A stretch of DNA of 64,000 nucleotides, from positions 1 to 64,000 of the forward strand of contig NZ_JANAFB010000018.1 in assembly GCF_024199905.1 (NCBI RefSeq), written 5' to 3'. Shown piece by piece: positions 34,036-44,448 of the stretch. How positions within the stretch are numbered: position 1 is the first letter of the stretch; every line of letters begins with the position of its first letter. Origin of the DNA: Rothia santali (lineage in GTDB: Bacteria; Actinomycetota; Actinomycetes; Actinomycetales; Micrococcaceae). Made by a program: the position numbers and the translations under genes. The notes under the pieces are model-generated. The model did not search any database. It had not been told where the DNA came from and worked only from the letters and a program-made list of their open reading frames with translations.

Positions 34036-35650
34036 TCACGGCGGATAGTCCCCGCCGCCCGGCAGCTCGTGCCAGTGCCAGAGCCAGCCGGCCCAGACGA
34101 TCTGCCCCAGAGCCGCCCCGACCAGCAGCAGCACGCGGTAGGCCCTCGACTCGGAGACCGCCGCCAACGGCGCCGCTAGCGGGAAGAGGGGCAGCAGCAG
34201 GCGGAAGGTGGAGGTCTGCGGGAACAGGAAGACCAGCAGGTAGACCACGTAGGCGCCGCACCACAGCCGCAGCGGGAGGGACAGCGACGTCGTGACCGCC
34301 CGCGAGCGCATGGCCAGGACGAAGGCGCCCAGCAGCGCCAGGAGGACCACGGGGCCGAAGGGGCCCAGGTAGACCACCGACTGCTCGAGCCACGGCTGGA
34401 CCGGCAGGAGGTGCTCGCCCCGCCAGGCGGTCTCGGTGGCGGTGTAGGCGTCGGCGCGGCCGGTCGCGGCCCAGGCGACGAAGACCCAGCTGACCGCCCA
34501 GGCGCAGGCCCACAGCGCGAGCGCGAGCTGGCCACGGGTCCGCCCCAGCGCGACCAGGGCCCGACTCCCCGGCGACGCAAGCGCGGGCGAGGTGGCGCCC
34601 GCGGGAGGCCGGCCGGCGCGCCCGGTACGCCGCGACGGCCCGCACGCACCACCAGATCCCCAGCGCCGCGCCCAGCGGCACGCCGACCGGCCGCGAGAGG
34701 CACGCCAGCGGGATCAGCACCGCGGCGGCCCACGGCCGCCGTCGCAGCAGCGCCAGGAAGACGCCGGCCAGGAGCACCAGGGACAACGACTCGGCGTAGG
34801 GGGTCTGCAGCACGAGCGCCACCGGGCTCAGCAGGACCAGGGCCGTGCAGGTCAGCGCGAAGCGGTCGACGCCGGCGGCCTCGCGATCCCGGCGGAAGAG
34901 CCGGTACAGCAGGAGGCTGGCGACGCCGCCGCAGAGGATCGAGACCGCTCCCCCGGCCGCGCTCCAGCCCAGCCCGGTCGCCCCCATGACGGCCCTGACC
35001 ATGAGGGGGTACAGCGGGTAGAAGGCCCAGGCGTTGGGCTGCACCCGCCCGTCGGGGCCGACGGGCGGGTCGGTCGGGTAGCCGCCCTCGGCGATCTGCT
35101 CGTACCATCCGGAGTCCCAGAAAGCGGTGAACTGAAGGTAGCCGGGGCTCGCGGCGCCCCATGGGGAGGCGCCCTGGTGGCGCGCCACCGTGACGAAGAC
35201 GGCCCAGCCCCACACGCGCGTGGCGGCGTAGACGAGCAGTACCGCCGCCCACGGCGGCAGGCGGTTGGCGAGGGCCGCGCCCCGGGGGGCGCGCTGCTGC
35301 ACGGCGGTCACGCGCCGCGGCCGGCGGGGCGCCGGGACGGTGCGGGCCGTCGAGGCGGTGCGGGCCGCCTGAGTCGTCCGAGCCGCCGGGGCCGTGCGGG
35401 CCGTCGAGGCGGTGCGGGCCGCCGAGGCAGTGCGGGCGGCGTGCCCCGCGCCCCCCGCCTCGTCGGCGTCCTCCCACGCCCGGTCCTCCCACTCCGGCCC
35501 CTCGAGCGGTCCGCGGGCGGGCGGCGGTACCTCGATGCCGTCGCGGGAGGCGTACCGGGCGGCGCTCAACCGGTCCGAGCCGAGCGCGACGCACGAGATC
35601 AGGACGGCCGCCAGGACCAGCAGCGTGAGGCCGACGAGGATGACGTTCAT
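34036..35650 (-). pseudogene. PIG-V-like mannosyltransferase, one frameshift as read
   Basis: The N-terminal part (ATG 35650) has a membrane helix and a disordered linker with ART-rich repeats (about residues 65-105). A polytopic glycosyltransferase domain follows with FWDSGWYEQIAEGGYP, the lumenal Asp motif of the PIG-V/Mannosyl_trans2 family. AFYPLYPLMVRAVM and several hydrophobic helices come after. Near 34580-34600 the frame changes; the continuation LVALGRTRGQLALALWACAW then runs without break into YLGPFGPVVLLALLGAFVLA and TSTFRLLLPLFPLAAPLAA, with the stop at 34036. One indel would restore about 538 aa. It probably uses a polyprenyl-phosphate mannose donor for cell-envelope glycans. The -10-like CAGAAT lies 7 nt before the ATG. 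Confidence 0.8.
35340..35447. repeat. Six 18-bp tandem repeats inside the mannosyltransferase
   Basis: Six 18-bp units of the type GTGCGGGCCGTCGAGGCG lie head to tail. They encode the six-residue motif ARTAST-like linker between the first helix and the catalytic membrane domain. The unit length keeps frame, so linker length can vary by slippage. Confidence 0.85.
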
Positions 35651-35841
35651 GTCCACCATTCTGACCCACGGGGCCGAGGCCGCACGGTCATCCGCGGATC
35701 GGCGGGCGCGTCATCGGGCGGACTCCGCCCCGACACGATCGGGAAACACGAAGGCCCTAGCCTGTCGTTACCTAGGACACATATTCTGATATAACTTAGA
35801 TCACTTTTTACGTCCGGGCTCTTACGAGAAATGTGAGTTCC
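35651..35841. promoter_or_regulatory. AT-rich control region of gluABCD
   Basis: Bases 35760-35835 are strikingly AT-rich for this genome. TTACCT (35768-35773) and TATAAC (35790-35795), 16 bp apart, form a good promoter. The palindrome ATAT-TCTG-ATAT (35781-35792) overlaps its -10 and could be an operator. The leader would be about 40 nt. On the left, CAGAAT on the minus strand (35658-35663) serves the mannosyltransferase. Confidence 0.6.
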
Positions 35842-36621
35842 ATGTCCACTGAACCACTCGGTGAAACCGCAACGATCTCCCAGGCCGGGGGCGAGGTCCG
35901 GATGAGCGGGGTCAACAAGCACTTCGGCGACCTGCACGTCCTGAAGGACATCGACCTCACGGTGCACCCCGGCGAGGTCGTCGTCCTCATCGGCCCGTCC
36001 GGCTCCGGCAAGTCGACCCTGTGCCGCACGATCAACCGCCTGGAGACCATCGACGAGGGCGAGATCAGCATCGACGGCACGCCGCTGCCCGCGGAGGGGA
36101 AGGCGCTGGCCAAGCTGCGCTCCGACGTCGGGATGGTCTTCCAGGCGTTCAACCTCTTCGCCCACAAGTCGGTGCTCTCCAACGTGATGCTCGGGCCCAT
36201 GAAGGTCCGCGGCAAGTCCAAGAAGGAGGCCCAGGACCTGGCCATGGCGCTGCTGGAGAAGGTCGGGGTCGCGAACCAGGCCCACAAGCTGCCCGCCCAG
36301 CTCTCGGGCGGTCAGCAGCAGCGCGTGGCGATCGCCCGGGCTCTCGCGATGCGCCCCAAGGTCATGCTCTTCGACGAGCCGACCTCCGCGCTGGACCCCG
36401 AGATGATCAACGAGGTCCTCGACACCATGGTCGCGCTGGCCAAGGAGGGCATGACGATGATCGTCGTGACCCACGAGATGGGCTTCGCCCGCAAGGCGGC
36501 CCACCGCGTCATCTTCCTCTCGGACGGCCAGGTCGTCGAGGAGTCGACGCCCGAGGAGTTCTTCACCAACCCGCAGAGCGACCGCGCCAAGGACTTCCTC
36601 GGCAAGATCCTCAACCACTAG
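35842..36621 (+). CDS. gluA: Glutamate ABC transporter, ATP-binding protein
   Basis: The 259-aa ATPase of a polar amino-acid importer has Walker [11 protein letters not shown]-loop [10 protein letters not shown], signature [15 protein letters not shown], Walker [13 protein letters not shown] and the switch VVTHEMGFA. The order ATPase, binding protein and two permeases equals gluABCD of Corynebacterium, so glutamate is the likely substrate. The ATG at 35842 was chosen over a GTG at 35833 because it fits the family start. The first gene of the operon, it follows the AT-rich promoter. Confidence 0.92.
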   Translation: MSTEPLGETATISQAGGEVRMSGVNKHFGDLHVLKDIDLTVHPGEVVVLIGPSGSGKSTLCRTINRLETIDEGEISIDGTPLPAEGKALAKLRSDVGMVFQAFNLFAHKSVLSNVMLGPMKVRGKSKKEAQDLAMALLEKVGVANQAHKLPAQLSGGQQQRVAIARALAMRPKVMLFDEPTSALDPEMINEVLDTMVALAKEGMTMIVVTHEMGFARKAAHRVIFLSDGQVVEESTPEEFFTNPQSDRAKDFLGKILNH

Positions 36622-36693
36622 ACCACCCACCACCCACCGCAGGGCGCCCCCTACGGCGCCCGAATCGGACTCGCATCACGCAAGGAGCACCTC

Positions 36694-37545
36694 ATGAGCA
36701 CTCGCACCCTCAGATCCCGCACCCTCGGCGCCGCCGCGATCGCCGCCGCGGCCACCCTGGTCCTCACCGGCTGCGGCGGCGGCGGATCCGACGAGGGGGG
36801 CGGCGACGGCGACTCGGTGCGCATCGGCATCAAGTACGACCAGCCCGGCCTCGGCTACCAGGACGGCAGCGAGTACACCGGCTTCGACGTCGACGTCGCG
36901 AAGTACGTCGCCAACGAGCTCGGCTACTCCGAGGACCAGATCGAATGGGTCCAGGCGCCCTCCGCCAACCGCGAGAACATGCTCTCCAACAACCAGGTGG
37001 ACATGATCTTCGCGACCTACTCGATCACCGACACCCGCAAGGAGACCGTCGACTTCGCCGGCCCCTACTTCGTCGCCGGCCAGGACCTCCTGGTGAAGTC
37101 GGACAACACCGACATCACCGGGCCGGAGGACCTCGAGGGCAAGAACCTCTGCTCGGTCCAGGGTTCCACCTCGGCGCAGAAGATCAAGGACTCCTACGCC
37201 CAGGGCACCAACCTGGTCGAGCAGACCGGCTACGCCGACTGCCTCGGGGCGCTGGAGGCCGGCAACGTCGACGCCGTGACCACCGACGACATCATCCTCG
37301 CCGGACTGGCCTCGACCGACGCGAACCGGGGCAAGTTCAAGGTCGTGGGCAACACCTTCTCGGAGGAGCGCTACGGCGTCGGCCTCCCGAAGGGCTCCGA
37401 CCAGTGCGCCGCGATCGGCGAGGCGATCAACAAGATGGTCGAGGACGGCTCCTGGGAGGAGGCCGTGACCCAGAACACCGAGGGCGCGGACTACCAGTAC
37501 AACCGCGACCTCAACCCGCCCACCGCGGCCGACGGCTGCGCCTGA
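36694..37545 (+). CDS. gluB: Glutamate ABC transporter, substrate-binding lipoprotein
   Basis: The 283-aa extracellular receptor has a Sec signal with lipobox LTGC (Cys27) after RSRTLGAAAIAAAATLV, then a Gly/Asp linker. The type II periplasmic-binding fold follows: IGIKYDQPGLGYQDG, YTGFDVDVAKYVANELG, DMIFATYSITDTRKETVDF and GPYFVAGQDLLV. The last is typical of glutamate/aspartate receptors. AAGGAG lies 5 nt before the ATG. A hairpin after the gene (37557-37593) probably raises its level relative to the permeases. Confidence 0.93.
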   Translation: MSTRTLRSRTLGAAAIAAAATLVLTGCGGGGSDEGGGDGDSVRIGIKYDQPGLGYQDGSEYTGFDVDVAKYVANELGYSEDQIEWVQAPSANRENMLSNNQVDMIFATYSITDTRKETVDFAGPYFVAGQDLLVKSDNTDITGPEDLEGKNLCSVQGSTSAQKIKDSYAQGTNLVEQTGYADCLGALEAGNVDAVTTDDIILAGLASTDANRGKFKVVGNTFSEERYGVGLPKGSDQCAAIGEAINKMVEDGSWEEAVTQNTEGADYQYNRDLNPPTAADGCA

Positions 37546-37556
37546 GCCACGACGAC

Positions 37557-37593
37557 GGCCGCCTCCCGCTCCCTGCGCGGACGGGAGGCGGCC
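37557..37593 (+). terminator. Intra-operon hairpin after gluB
   Basis: A 12-bp perfect stem GGCCGCCTCCCG/CGGGAGGCGGCC with a 13-nt loop lies within the 149-bp gluB-gluC gap. It is probably a partial terminator or mRNA stabiliser giving excess binding protein. Confidence 0.65.
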
Positions 37594-37694
37594 ACCGGCG
37601 TCGGGCCGGCCACCCCTCGGCCCGCCGTCCCCCTCCCCCGCACCCACCACCGGAGAGCCATCGTGTCCCCTAGAGCACCGCAGGGAGTGATCGC

Positions 37695-38378
37695 ATGTCC
37701 TTCCTGGACCGCTACGCTTCCGTCCTGAGCCAGTACGACGTCCTCGGCGCGTTCTGGGTCAACATCCAGCTGACCTTCTGGGCCGCGATCGGCTCGTTCG
37801 TCCTCGGCTGCCTGCTGGCGCTGATGCGCATCTCCCCCATCGCCAGCCTGCGCGGCTTCGGCGCGACCTACGTCCAGCTGCTGCGCAACACCCCGCTGAC
37901 CATCCTGATGTTCATCGCGGTGCTGGGCGTGTGGACCCAGCTGCAGATCACCCTCTCCGGGGACTTCCAGCAGAACTTCTTCAACTTCGCCGTCGTCGCG
38001 CTCTCGCTGTACCACGCGGCCTTCGTGTGTGAGGCGATCCGGTCTGGGGTCAACACCGTGCCGGTGGGGCAGGCGGAGGCGGCCCGGGCCATCGGGCTGA
38101 GCTTCCTGCCCTCCGCGCGGCTGATCATCTTCCCGCAGGCGCTGCGCGGCTCGATCACCCCGCTCGGCAACACCCTGATCGCGCTGACCAAGAACACCAC
38201 GGTGGCCACGGCGGCGTCGGTCGCGGAGGCCTCCGGGCTGATGAAGACCATGATCGAGTTCAACTCCGACATCGTGATCGCCATCTTCTTCACCTTCGCG
38301 ATGTGCTTCGTCATCATCGTGATCCCAATGGGGCTGGTCACCACGTGGGCGTCGAGGAAATGGGCGGTGAAGCGATGA
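37695..38378 (+). CDS. gluC: Glutamate ABC transporter permease 1
   Basis: The 227-aa permease of the HisM/GlnP type has five or so membrane helices. The ATPase-contact EAA loop reads EAARAIGLSFLPSARLIIFPQALRG. FVQLLRNTPL-like sequence (YVQLLRNTPLTILMF) marks the family N-terminal region. The start at ATG 37695 follows the AGGGAG at about 8 nt. The stop overlaps the gluD ATG (ATGA), so the two permeases are made in equal amounts. Together with gluD it forms the membrane channel. Confidence 0.92.
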   Translation: MSFLDRYASVLSQYDVLGAFWVNIQLTFWAAIGSFVLGCLLALMRISPIASLRGFGATYVQLLRNTPLTILMFIAVLGVWTQLQITLSGDFQQNFFNFAVVALSLYHAAFVCEAIRSGVNTVPVGQAEAARAIGLSFLPSARLIIFPQALRGSITPLGNTLIALTKNTTVATAASVAEASGLMKTMIEFNSDIVIAIFFTFAMCFVIIVIPMGLVTTWASRKWAVKR

Positions 38379-39247
38379 AGGCGAATCTCAACGTCCTGTT
38401 CGACGCGCAGGGGCCCCGCGGGCGGCGGCTGACCCTGATCTTCAATGTCGTCGGCCTGGCGCTGGCGGCCGTGGTGGTCTGGTGGCTGCTCGCGACGCTG
38501 GCCGACCGGGGACAGCTCTCCTGGGAGCGCTGGTCCTTCGTCTTCACCGCCAATGCGTGGGAGAACTTCTACCTGCCCGGGCTGATGTCGACGCTGAAGG
38601 CCGCGCTGGTCTCGATCGTGACATCGGTGGCCTTCGGGCTGCTCTTCGGCATGGGCCGCCTGGCCCCCAACGCGCTGGTCCGCGGCGTGTGCACGGTCGT
38701 CGTCGAGTTCTTCCGGGCGGTGCCGGTGCTGCTGATGATGATCTTCTTCTGGCTATGGATCGGCTTCCTCGACCTGGTGCCGCCCTCGGACCTGCCCTTC
38801 CTCGCGGTGGTCCTGGGCCTGACCTTCTACAACGGCTCCGTCATCGCGGAGCTGGTCCGCTCGGGGGTGCACCAGCTGCCCAAGGGTCAGAGCGAGGCGG
38901 GGCTCGCCGTCGGCCTCAGCCACGGCCAGGTCCTGCGGATCATCCAGCTGCCTCAGGCGCTCGTGGCCATGCTGCCGTCGATGCTTAGCCAGTTCGTGGT
39001 GATCCTCAAGGACACCGCGCTCGGGATCATCATCACCTACCCCGAGCTGCTGGACTCCGCGCGGCGCCTCGGGGCGGCGAACTCGATGCTGCAGTCCCTG
39101 CTGGTCGCGGCGGTGGCGTTCATCGTCATCAACTTCGTGCTCACCAGCGCGGCCAACTGGCTCTCGGGCTACCTGAGCACCCGGACCTCGGGGCGGACCA
39201 AGATCACGGCCGCTCCCGCGGTGGGGGCGCCGGAGAAGGTGGCCTGA
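38375..39247 (+). CDS. gluD: Glutamate ABC transporter permease 2
   Basis: The 290-aa partner permease begins at the ATG overlapping gluC. It has a first helix LTLIFNVVGLALAAVVVWWLL, then VVEFFRAVPVLLMMIFFWLW and the EAA loop SEAGLAVGLSHGQVLRIIQLPQ (about 170-190). A Thr/Pro-rich cytosolic tail ends the protein. It has the longer N-terminus seen in GluD versus GluC. It is the last gene of the operon. Convergent dapE follows after 141 bp that contain the 27-bp repeats, with no obvious classical terminator. Confidence 0.92.
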   Translation: MKANLNVLFDAQGPRGRRLTLIFNVVGLALAAVVVWWLLATLADRGQLSWERWSFVFTANAWENFYLPGLMSTLKAALVSIVTSVAFGLLFGMGRLAPNALVRGVCTVVVEFFRAVPVLLMMIFFWLWIGFLDLVPPSDLPFLAVVLGLTFYNGSVIAELVRSGVHQLPKGQSEAGLAVGLSHGQVLRIIQLPQALVAMLPSMLSQFVVILKDTALGIIITYPELLDSARRLGAANSMLQSLLVAAVAFIVINFVLTSAANWLSGYLSTRTSGRTKITAAPAVGAPEKVA

Positions 39248-39305
39248 CGCCGCGGGGCCACGAGCCGCGGGGGTCCGCGGGGCGTCGGCGTGCGACGAGC
39301 GGGGC

Positions 39306-39398
39306 GCTCAGCGCGTCGACGACGAGCGGGTCGGTCGGCGCGTCCACGACGGGCGGGCCGGTCAGCGCGTCCATGACGGACGGGTCGGTCAGCGCGTC
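39306..39398. repeat. 27-bp tandem repeats covering the dapE stop codon
   Basis: GCGCGTC recurs exactly every 27 bp (39311, 39338, 39365, 39392). Most units read GTCAGCGCGTCCAYGACGGRCG with small changes. The last unit contains the dapE stop (39389-39391). At least two upstream units carry a TCA in the same phase, giving further in-frame stops beyond the gene end. Confidence 0.88.
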
Positions 39399-40540
39399 GT
39401 GGTCAGCCAGTCGGCCAGCGCCGCCCGGCAGGCGCGGACGTCCTCGGCGTCGACGTGCTCGTCGTCCGTATGGCACAGCAGCGGGTCGCCCGGGCCGAAG
39501 TTGACGGCCGGGATGCCCAGGGCGGAGAAACGCGCGACGTCGGTCCAGCCGTACTTGGGCGCCGGCTCGGCCCCGACCGCCTCGACCAGCTCGCGGGCCA
39601 TCGGCGCGTCGAGGCCGGGCCGGGCCGCCGGGGAGCGGTCGACCACGTCCAGCTCGTACCCGGCGAAGACCTCCTCGACGTGGGCGATGGCTTCCTCCAG
39701 CGTCTTGTCCGGGGCGAAGCGGTAGTTGACGTGCAGGTCGCACGCGTCGGGGATCACGTTGCCCGCCGTGCCGCCCCTGATCTCGACGGCGTTGAGGCCT
39801 TCGCGGTAGTCGAGTCCCTCGACGCCGACCGTGGCGGGCTCGTAGGCGCACAGGGCGGCCAGGGCCGGCTGCAGCGCGTGGATCGCGTTCTCGCCCTTCC
39901 AGGCCCGGGCCGAGTGGGCCGCGAGGCCCCGGGAGCGGATCCAGAACCGCAGGGTGCCGTTGCACCCGCCCTCGATGGTCCCCGCGGTGGGCTCCAGTAG
40001 GACGGCGAAGTCGGCGTCGGTGACCAGCTCGGGCCGGGAGCGCAGCAGCTTGCCCAGGCCGGAGGACGCGCTGGCGACCTCCTCGTGGTCGTAGAAGACG
40101 TAGGTGACGTCCCGGACGGGCTCGGCGAGCGACGCGGCGAGCGCCAGCTGGACCGCCACGCCGCCCTTCATGTCCGTGGCCCCGCGGCCGTAGAGGACCC
40201 TCCGGCCGTCCTCGTCCTCCCAGCGCGAGGGCACGGTCCCGCGCGAGCCCTCCGTGGTGGGCAGGGGCACCGTGTCCAGGTGCCCGGCGAGCACCACGCG
40301 CTCGGACCGGCCCAGCTCGGTGCGGGCCACGACCGTGTCCCCGTGCCGGGTGACGCGCAGGTGGGGCAGCGGGCTCAGGGCCGCCTCGACGGCGTCGGCC
40401 AGCGGTCCCTCGTGGTCGGACACCGAATGGATGTCCAGCAGGTCCGCGGTCAGCTGGGCGACGTCCTGGGTCAGGTCCAGGACGGGGGTTCCCTCGCGGG
40501 TCCCGGGGGCGGTCTCGGATGCGTTGCCGGTGGTGCTCAT
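39389..40540 (-). CDS. dapE: Succinyl-diaminopimelate desuccinylase
   Basis: This di-zinc M20 hydrolase removes succinate from N-succinyl-LL-diaminopimelate in lysine and peptidoglycan synthesis. The 383-aa protein has [11 protein letters not shown] (first His), [16 protein letters not shown] (bridging Asp), [17 protein letters not shown] (catalytic Glu and ligand), the dimerisation domain with [20 protein letters not shown], and [14 protein letters not shown] (last His). The ATG at 40540 is leaderless: TATGCT (40549-40554) lies 8 nt away. It diverges from dapD, which catalyses the preceding succinylation, so both should respond to the shared 134-bp control region. Confidence 0.95.
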   Translation of the reverse strand: MSTTGNASETAPGTREGTPVLDLTQDVAQLTADLLDIHSVSDHEGPLADAVEAALSPLPHLRVTRHGDTVVARTELGRSERVVLAGHLDTVPLPTTEGSRGTVPSRWEDEDGRRVLYGRGATDMKGGVAVQLALAASLAEPVRDVTYVFYDHEEVASASSGLGKLLRSRPELVTDADFAVLLEPTAGTIEGGCNGTLRFWIRSRGLAAHSARAWKGENAIHALQPALAALCAYEPATVGVEGLDYREGLNAVEIRGGTAGNVIPDACDLHVNYRFAPDKTLEEAIAHVEEVFAGYELDVVDRSPAARPGLDAPMARELVEAVGAEPAPKYGWTDVARFSALGIPAVNFGPGDPLLCHTDDEHVDAEDVRACRAALADWLTTTR

Positions 40541-40674
40541 GGCACCCCAGCATAGGACACCGGGGGGCCGATGACGCCCGTTGTCCACATGCCGGGTGCC
40601 GGCCCGCGGCGGCCGTCGTCCACATGCCGGGTCCCGACCGGAATCCCGGGTGCGACTTCCGTACACTGGGGGCC
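40541..40674. promoter_or_regulatory. Divergent dapE/dapD control region with 15-bp direct repeats
   Basis: Leaderless -10 boxes lie at each end: TATGCT (minus, 40549-40554) and TACACT (plus, 40662-40667; 7 nt before the dapD ATG). Between them GTCCACATGCCGGGT occurs exactly twice (40583-40597 and 40618-40632), 35 bp apart. These look like paired operator sites for a regulator of both dap genes. Confidence 0.6.
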
Positions 40675-41631
40675 ATGACTTTCAGCACCACTGCCGCACA
40701 CGCCGCCGGGCTGGGCCTGGCCACCGTCGTCGCCTCCGGGCCGGAGCAGGGCCGCGTCCTCGACGTCTGGTACCCCGCCCCCCTCCTCGCCAAGCAGCCC
40801 GAGGAGTCGGTCCGCGCCGACCTCGAGGCCGCCGCGGGCGCCGACGAGGCCCGCAACGTCGAGACCCGGGTCGTCAGCACCTGCATCGACCTGGCGGAGG
40901 CCCCCACCGACGCCGCGGACGCCTATCTGCGCCTGCACGCCCTGTCCCACCGCCTCGTCCGCCCCAACACCATCAACCTCGAGGGCCTGTTCGGCGTGCT
41001 CGCCAACGTCGCCTGGACCAGCGCCGGCCCCGTCCTGGCCTCGGAGCTCGGTGCGGCCCGCCTGCGCCTGCGCGCCCGCGGCCCGCTGACCGTGTACTCG
41101 GTGGACAAGTTCCCGCGCATGGTCGACTACGTCGTCCCCGCCGGGGTCCGGATCGGCGACGCTGACCGCGTGCGCCTGGGCGCCCACCTGGCCGACGGCA
41201 CCACCGTGATGCACGAGGGCTTCGTGAACTTCAATGCCGGGACCCTCGGCGCCGCGATGGTCGAGGGCCGGATCAGCCAGGGCGTCGTCGTCGGCGACCA
41301 CACCGACGTCGGGGGCGGCGCGTCCATCATGGGCACGCTCTCGGGCGGCGGGACCCAGCGGGTCACCCTGGGCGAGCGGGTGCTCCTGGGCGCCAACGCC
41401 GGCGTCGGCATCTCGCTGGGCGACGACTGCGTCGTCGAGGCCGGCCTCTACATCACCGCGGGCACCCGCGTGACGGTCAAGTCCGACGCCGGGGCCGACG
41501 TCGTGAAGGCGGCGGACCTCTCCGGGACCCCCAACCTGCTGTTCCGGCGGAACTCGCAGACCGGCACCGTGGAGGCGCTGCAGCGGCGCACCGGCTCGGT
41601 CGAGCTCAACGACGCCCTGCACCAGAACTGA
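40675..41631 (+). CDS. dapD: Tetrahydrodipicolinate N-succinyltransferase
   Basis: It succinylates tetrahydrodipicolinate in the succinylase branch of lysine synthesis. The 318-aa protein is of the actinobacterial type. An alpha/beta N-domain (about 1-120) is followed by a left-handed beta-helix of hexapeptide repeats (about 150-260; [58 protein letters not shown]). A C-terminal cap carries [15 protein letters not shown]. DapE (divergent) and DapC (3.9 kb away) complete the branch locally. The ATG at 40675 has no ribosome-binding site, and TACACT precedes it. Confidence 0.95.
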   Translation: MTFSTTAAHAAGLGLATVVASGPEQGRVLDVWYPAPLLAKQPEESVRADLEAAAGADEARNVETRVVSTCIDLAEAPTDAADAYLRLHALSHRLVRPNTINLEGLFGVLANVAWTSAGPVLASELGAARLRLRARGPLTVYSVDKFPRMVDYVVPAGVRIGDADRVRLGAHLADGTTVMHEGFVNFNAGTLGAAMVEGRISQGVVVGDHTDVGGGASIMGTLSGGGTQRVTLGERVLLGANAGVGISLGDDCVVEAGLYITAGTRVTVKSDAGADVVKAADLSGTPNLLFRRNSQTGTVEALQRRTGSVELNDALHQN

Positions 41632-41659
41632 CGGGCCCGGCGAGGAGAAGGAGAGACGC

Positions 41660-42676
41660 ATGAAGATCATGGTCACCGGAGGCGCCGGGTACATCGGCTC
41701 CCACACCGTTCTGACGCTGCTCGAGGCCGGCCACGAGATCGTGGTCGCGGACAACCTCGCGAACTCCTCCAAGACCTCGCTCGAGCGGGTCTCGGAGCTG
41801 TCCGGGGGCAAGCCGATCGAGTTCCACGAGGTGGACCTGCTCGACGCCGCGAGGCTCACCGAGCTGTTCCGGCGCAGCCGCCCGGACGCGGTCATCCACT
41901 TCGCGGGGCTCAAGGCCGTGGGCGAGTCCTCGGCCAAGCCGCTGTGGTACTACCGGACCAACGTGGCGGGCACGATCAACCTGCTCGAGGCGATGGAGGC
42001 CTCCGGGTGCCGCTCGATCGTGTTCTCCTCCTCGGCCACCGTGTACGGGGCGCCGGAGGAGATGCCGCTGACCGAGAAGCTGAACCTCGACGCGCAGTCC
42101 TGCTACGGCCGGACCAAGGAGCACATCGAGGACATGCTCATGGACCTCGCGGCCTCGGACCCGGCGTGGAACATCGCGCTGCTGCGGTACTTCAACCCGG
42201 TGGGGGCGCACTCCTCCGGGCGGATCGGCGAGGATCCCACGGGAGTGCCCAACAACCTGCTGCCGTTCATCGCGCAGGTCGCGGTGGGGCGCCGGGAGAA
42301 GCTCATGGTCTTCGGCGACGACTACCCGACGCCGGACGGCACGGGCGTGCGCGACTACATCCACGTGGTGGACCTCGCGGACGGTCACCTGAAGGCGCTG
42401 GACCACGTCGTCGAGCACGGCGGGCTGCACACCTGGAACCTGGGGACCGGCAACGGGTACTCGGTGCTCGAGGTCCGGGACGCCTTCGAGGCGGCCTCGG
42501 GGCGGCCCATCCCGTACGAGCTCGCGCCGCGCCGCCCGGGCGACGTCGCGGTCTCCTACGCGGACCCCTCCTCCGCGCTGGCGGACCTGGGCTGGTCCGC
42601 CTCGCGGGACCTCGCCACGATGTGCGCCGACCACTGGCGGTGGCAGGAGCAGAACCCGCAGGGGTACGCCGGCTGA
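41660..42676 (+). CDS. galE: UDP-glucose 4-epimerase
   Basis: It interconverts UDP-glucose and UDP-galactose for envelope sugars. The 338-aa extended SDR shows GGAGYIGS (7-14), [13 protein letters not shown], the catalytic Ser/Thr SSSATVYG, YxxxK in [48 protein letters not shown] and the C-terminal RRPGDVA. AAGGAGA lies 6 nt before the ATG. Only 28 bp separate it from dapD, so it may be transcribed with it, although the functions differ. A strong terminator stands downstream. Confidence 0.95.
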   Translation: MKIMVTGGAGYIGSHTVLTLLEAGHEIVVADNLANSSKTSLERVSELSGGKPIEFHEVDLLDAARLTELFRRSRPDAVIHFAGLKAVGESSAKPLWYYRTNVAGTINLLEAMEASGCRSIVFSSSATVYGAPEEMPLTEKLNLDAQSCYGRTKEHIEDMLMDLAASDPAWNIALLRYFNPVGAHSSGRIGEDPTGVPNNLLPFIAQVAVGRREKLMVFGDDYPTPDGTGVRDYIHVVDLADGHLKALDHVVEHGGLHTWNLGTGNGYSVLEVRDAFEAASGRPIPYELAPRRPGDVAVSYADPSSALADLGWSASRDLATMCADHWRWQEQNPQGYAG

Positions 42677-42824
42677 GGCCGCGCGGCGTCGGGCCCGGTG
42701 CTCGACGCCGCCCGCTCGCCGCCACTCGCTTGCCGCCGCCCGTCGTGATGCGGGGCCGCCTCCGGCCGCGTGCTCGTCGCAGCCCGCCGCAACGCGCAGC
42801 CGCCTCCCGCTCGCCGGGATGCGA

Positions 42825-42862
42825 AACGGCCCGCGCTCCCCTCTCGGGGAGCGCGGGCCGTT
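42825..42862. terminator. Bidirectional terminator galE/gltA
   Basis: A 17-bp perfect stem (42825-42841 with 42846-42862) has a TCTC loop, followed by TCTCGT. It stands between convergent galE and gltA. Confidence 0.88.
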
Positions 42863-42874
42863 CTCGTCAGGCCG

Positions 42875-42925
42875 CCGCCGGGTCCGGACCACCGCCGGGT
42901 CCGGACCGCCGCCGGGTCCGGATCG
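42875..42925. repeat. Three 17-bp tandem repeats downstream of gltA
   Basis: CCGCCGGGTCCGGACCA is repeated three times with one or two changes, between the terminator and the gltA stop. It is not coding; the function is unknown. Confidence 0.85.
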
Positions 42926-42969
42926 GCGCGGATTCGGCGGCGCCGATCCTGCGACGGTTCCGGAGCCGC

Positions 42970-44253
<1,284 letters not shown>

Positions 44254-44448
44254 ATTTCCTCCCGTTGCCAGTGATCCCGCCGGCTCTTGCAGATACGAGC
44301 CGGGCGGTCAGATCCCGCACCCGCGGAACGGGCGCGCGGGGTCGCCGCGACGCACGCCGTGGGCAGAGACACAAAAACTCTCAGTTCACCCTACCGGTTA
44401 GTGTCACAACGTCACCAATTCGGCGGGTCGCGGCGCGCCGCCCCGGCC
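44254..44448 (-). promoter_or_regulatory. gltA promoter and leader
   Basis: On the minus strand GTGACG (44410-44415) and TAGGGT (44388-44393), 16 bp apart, resemble a housekeeping promoter. The leader would be about 125 nt. The stretch 44370-44425 is AT-richer than its surroundings. No further gene is seen. Confidence 0.5.
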
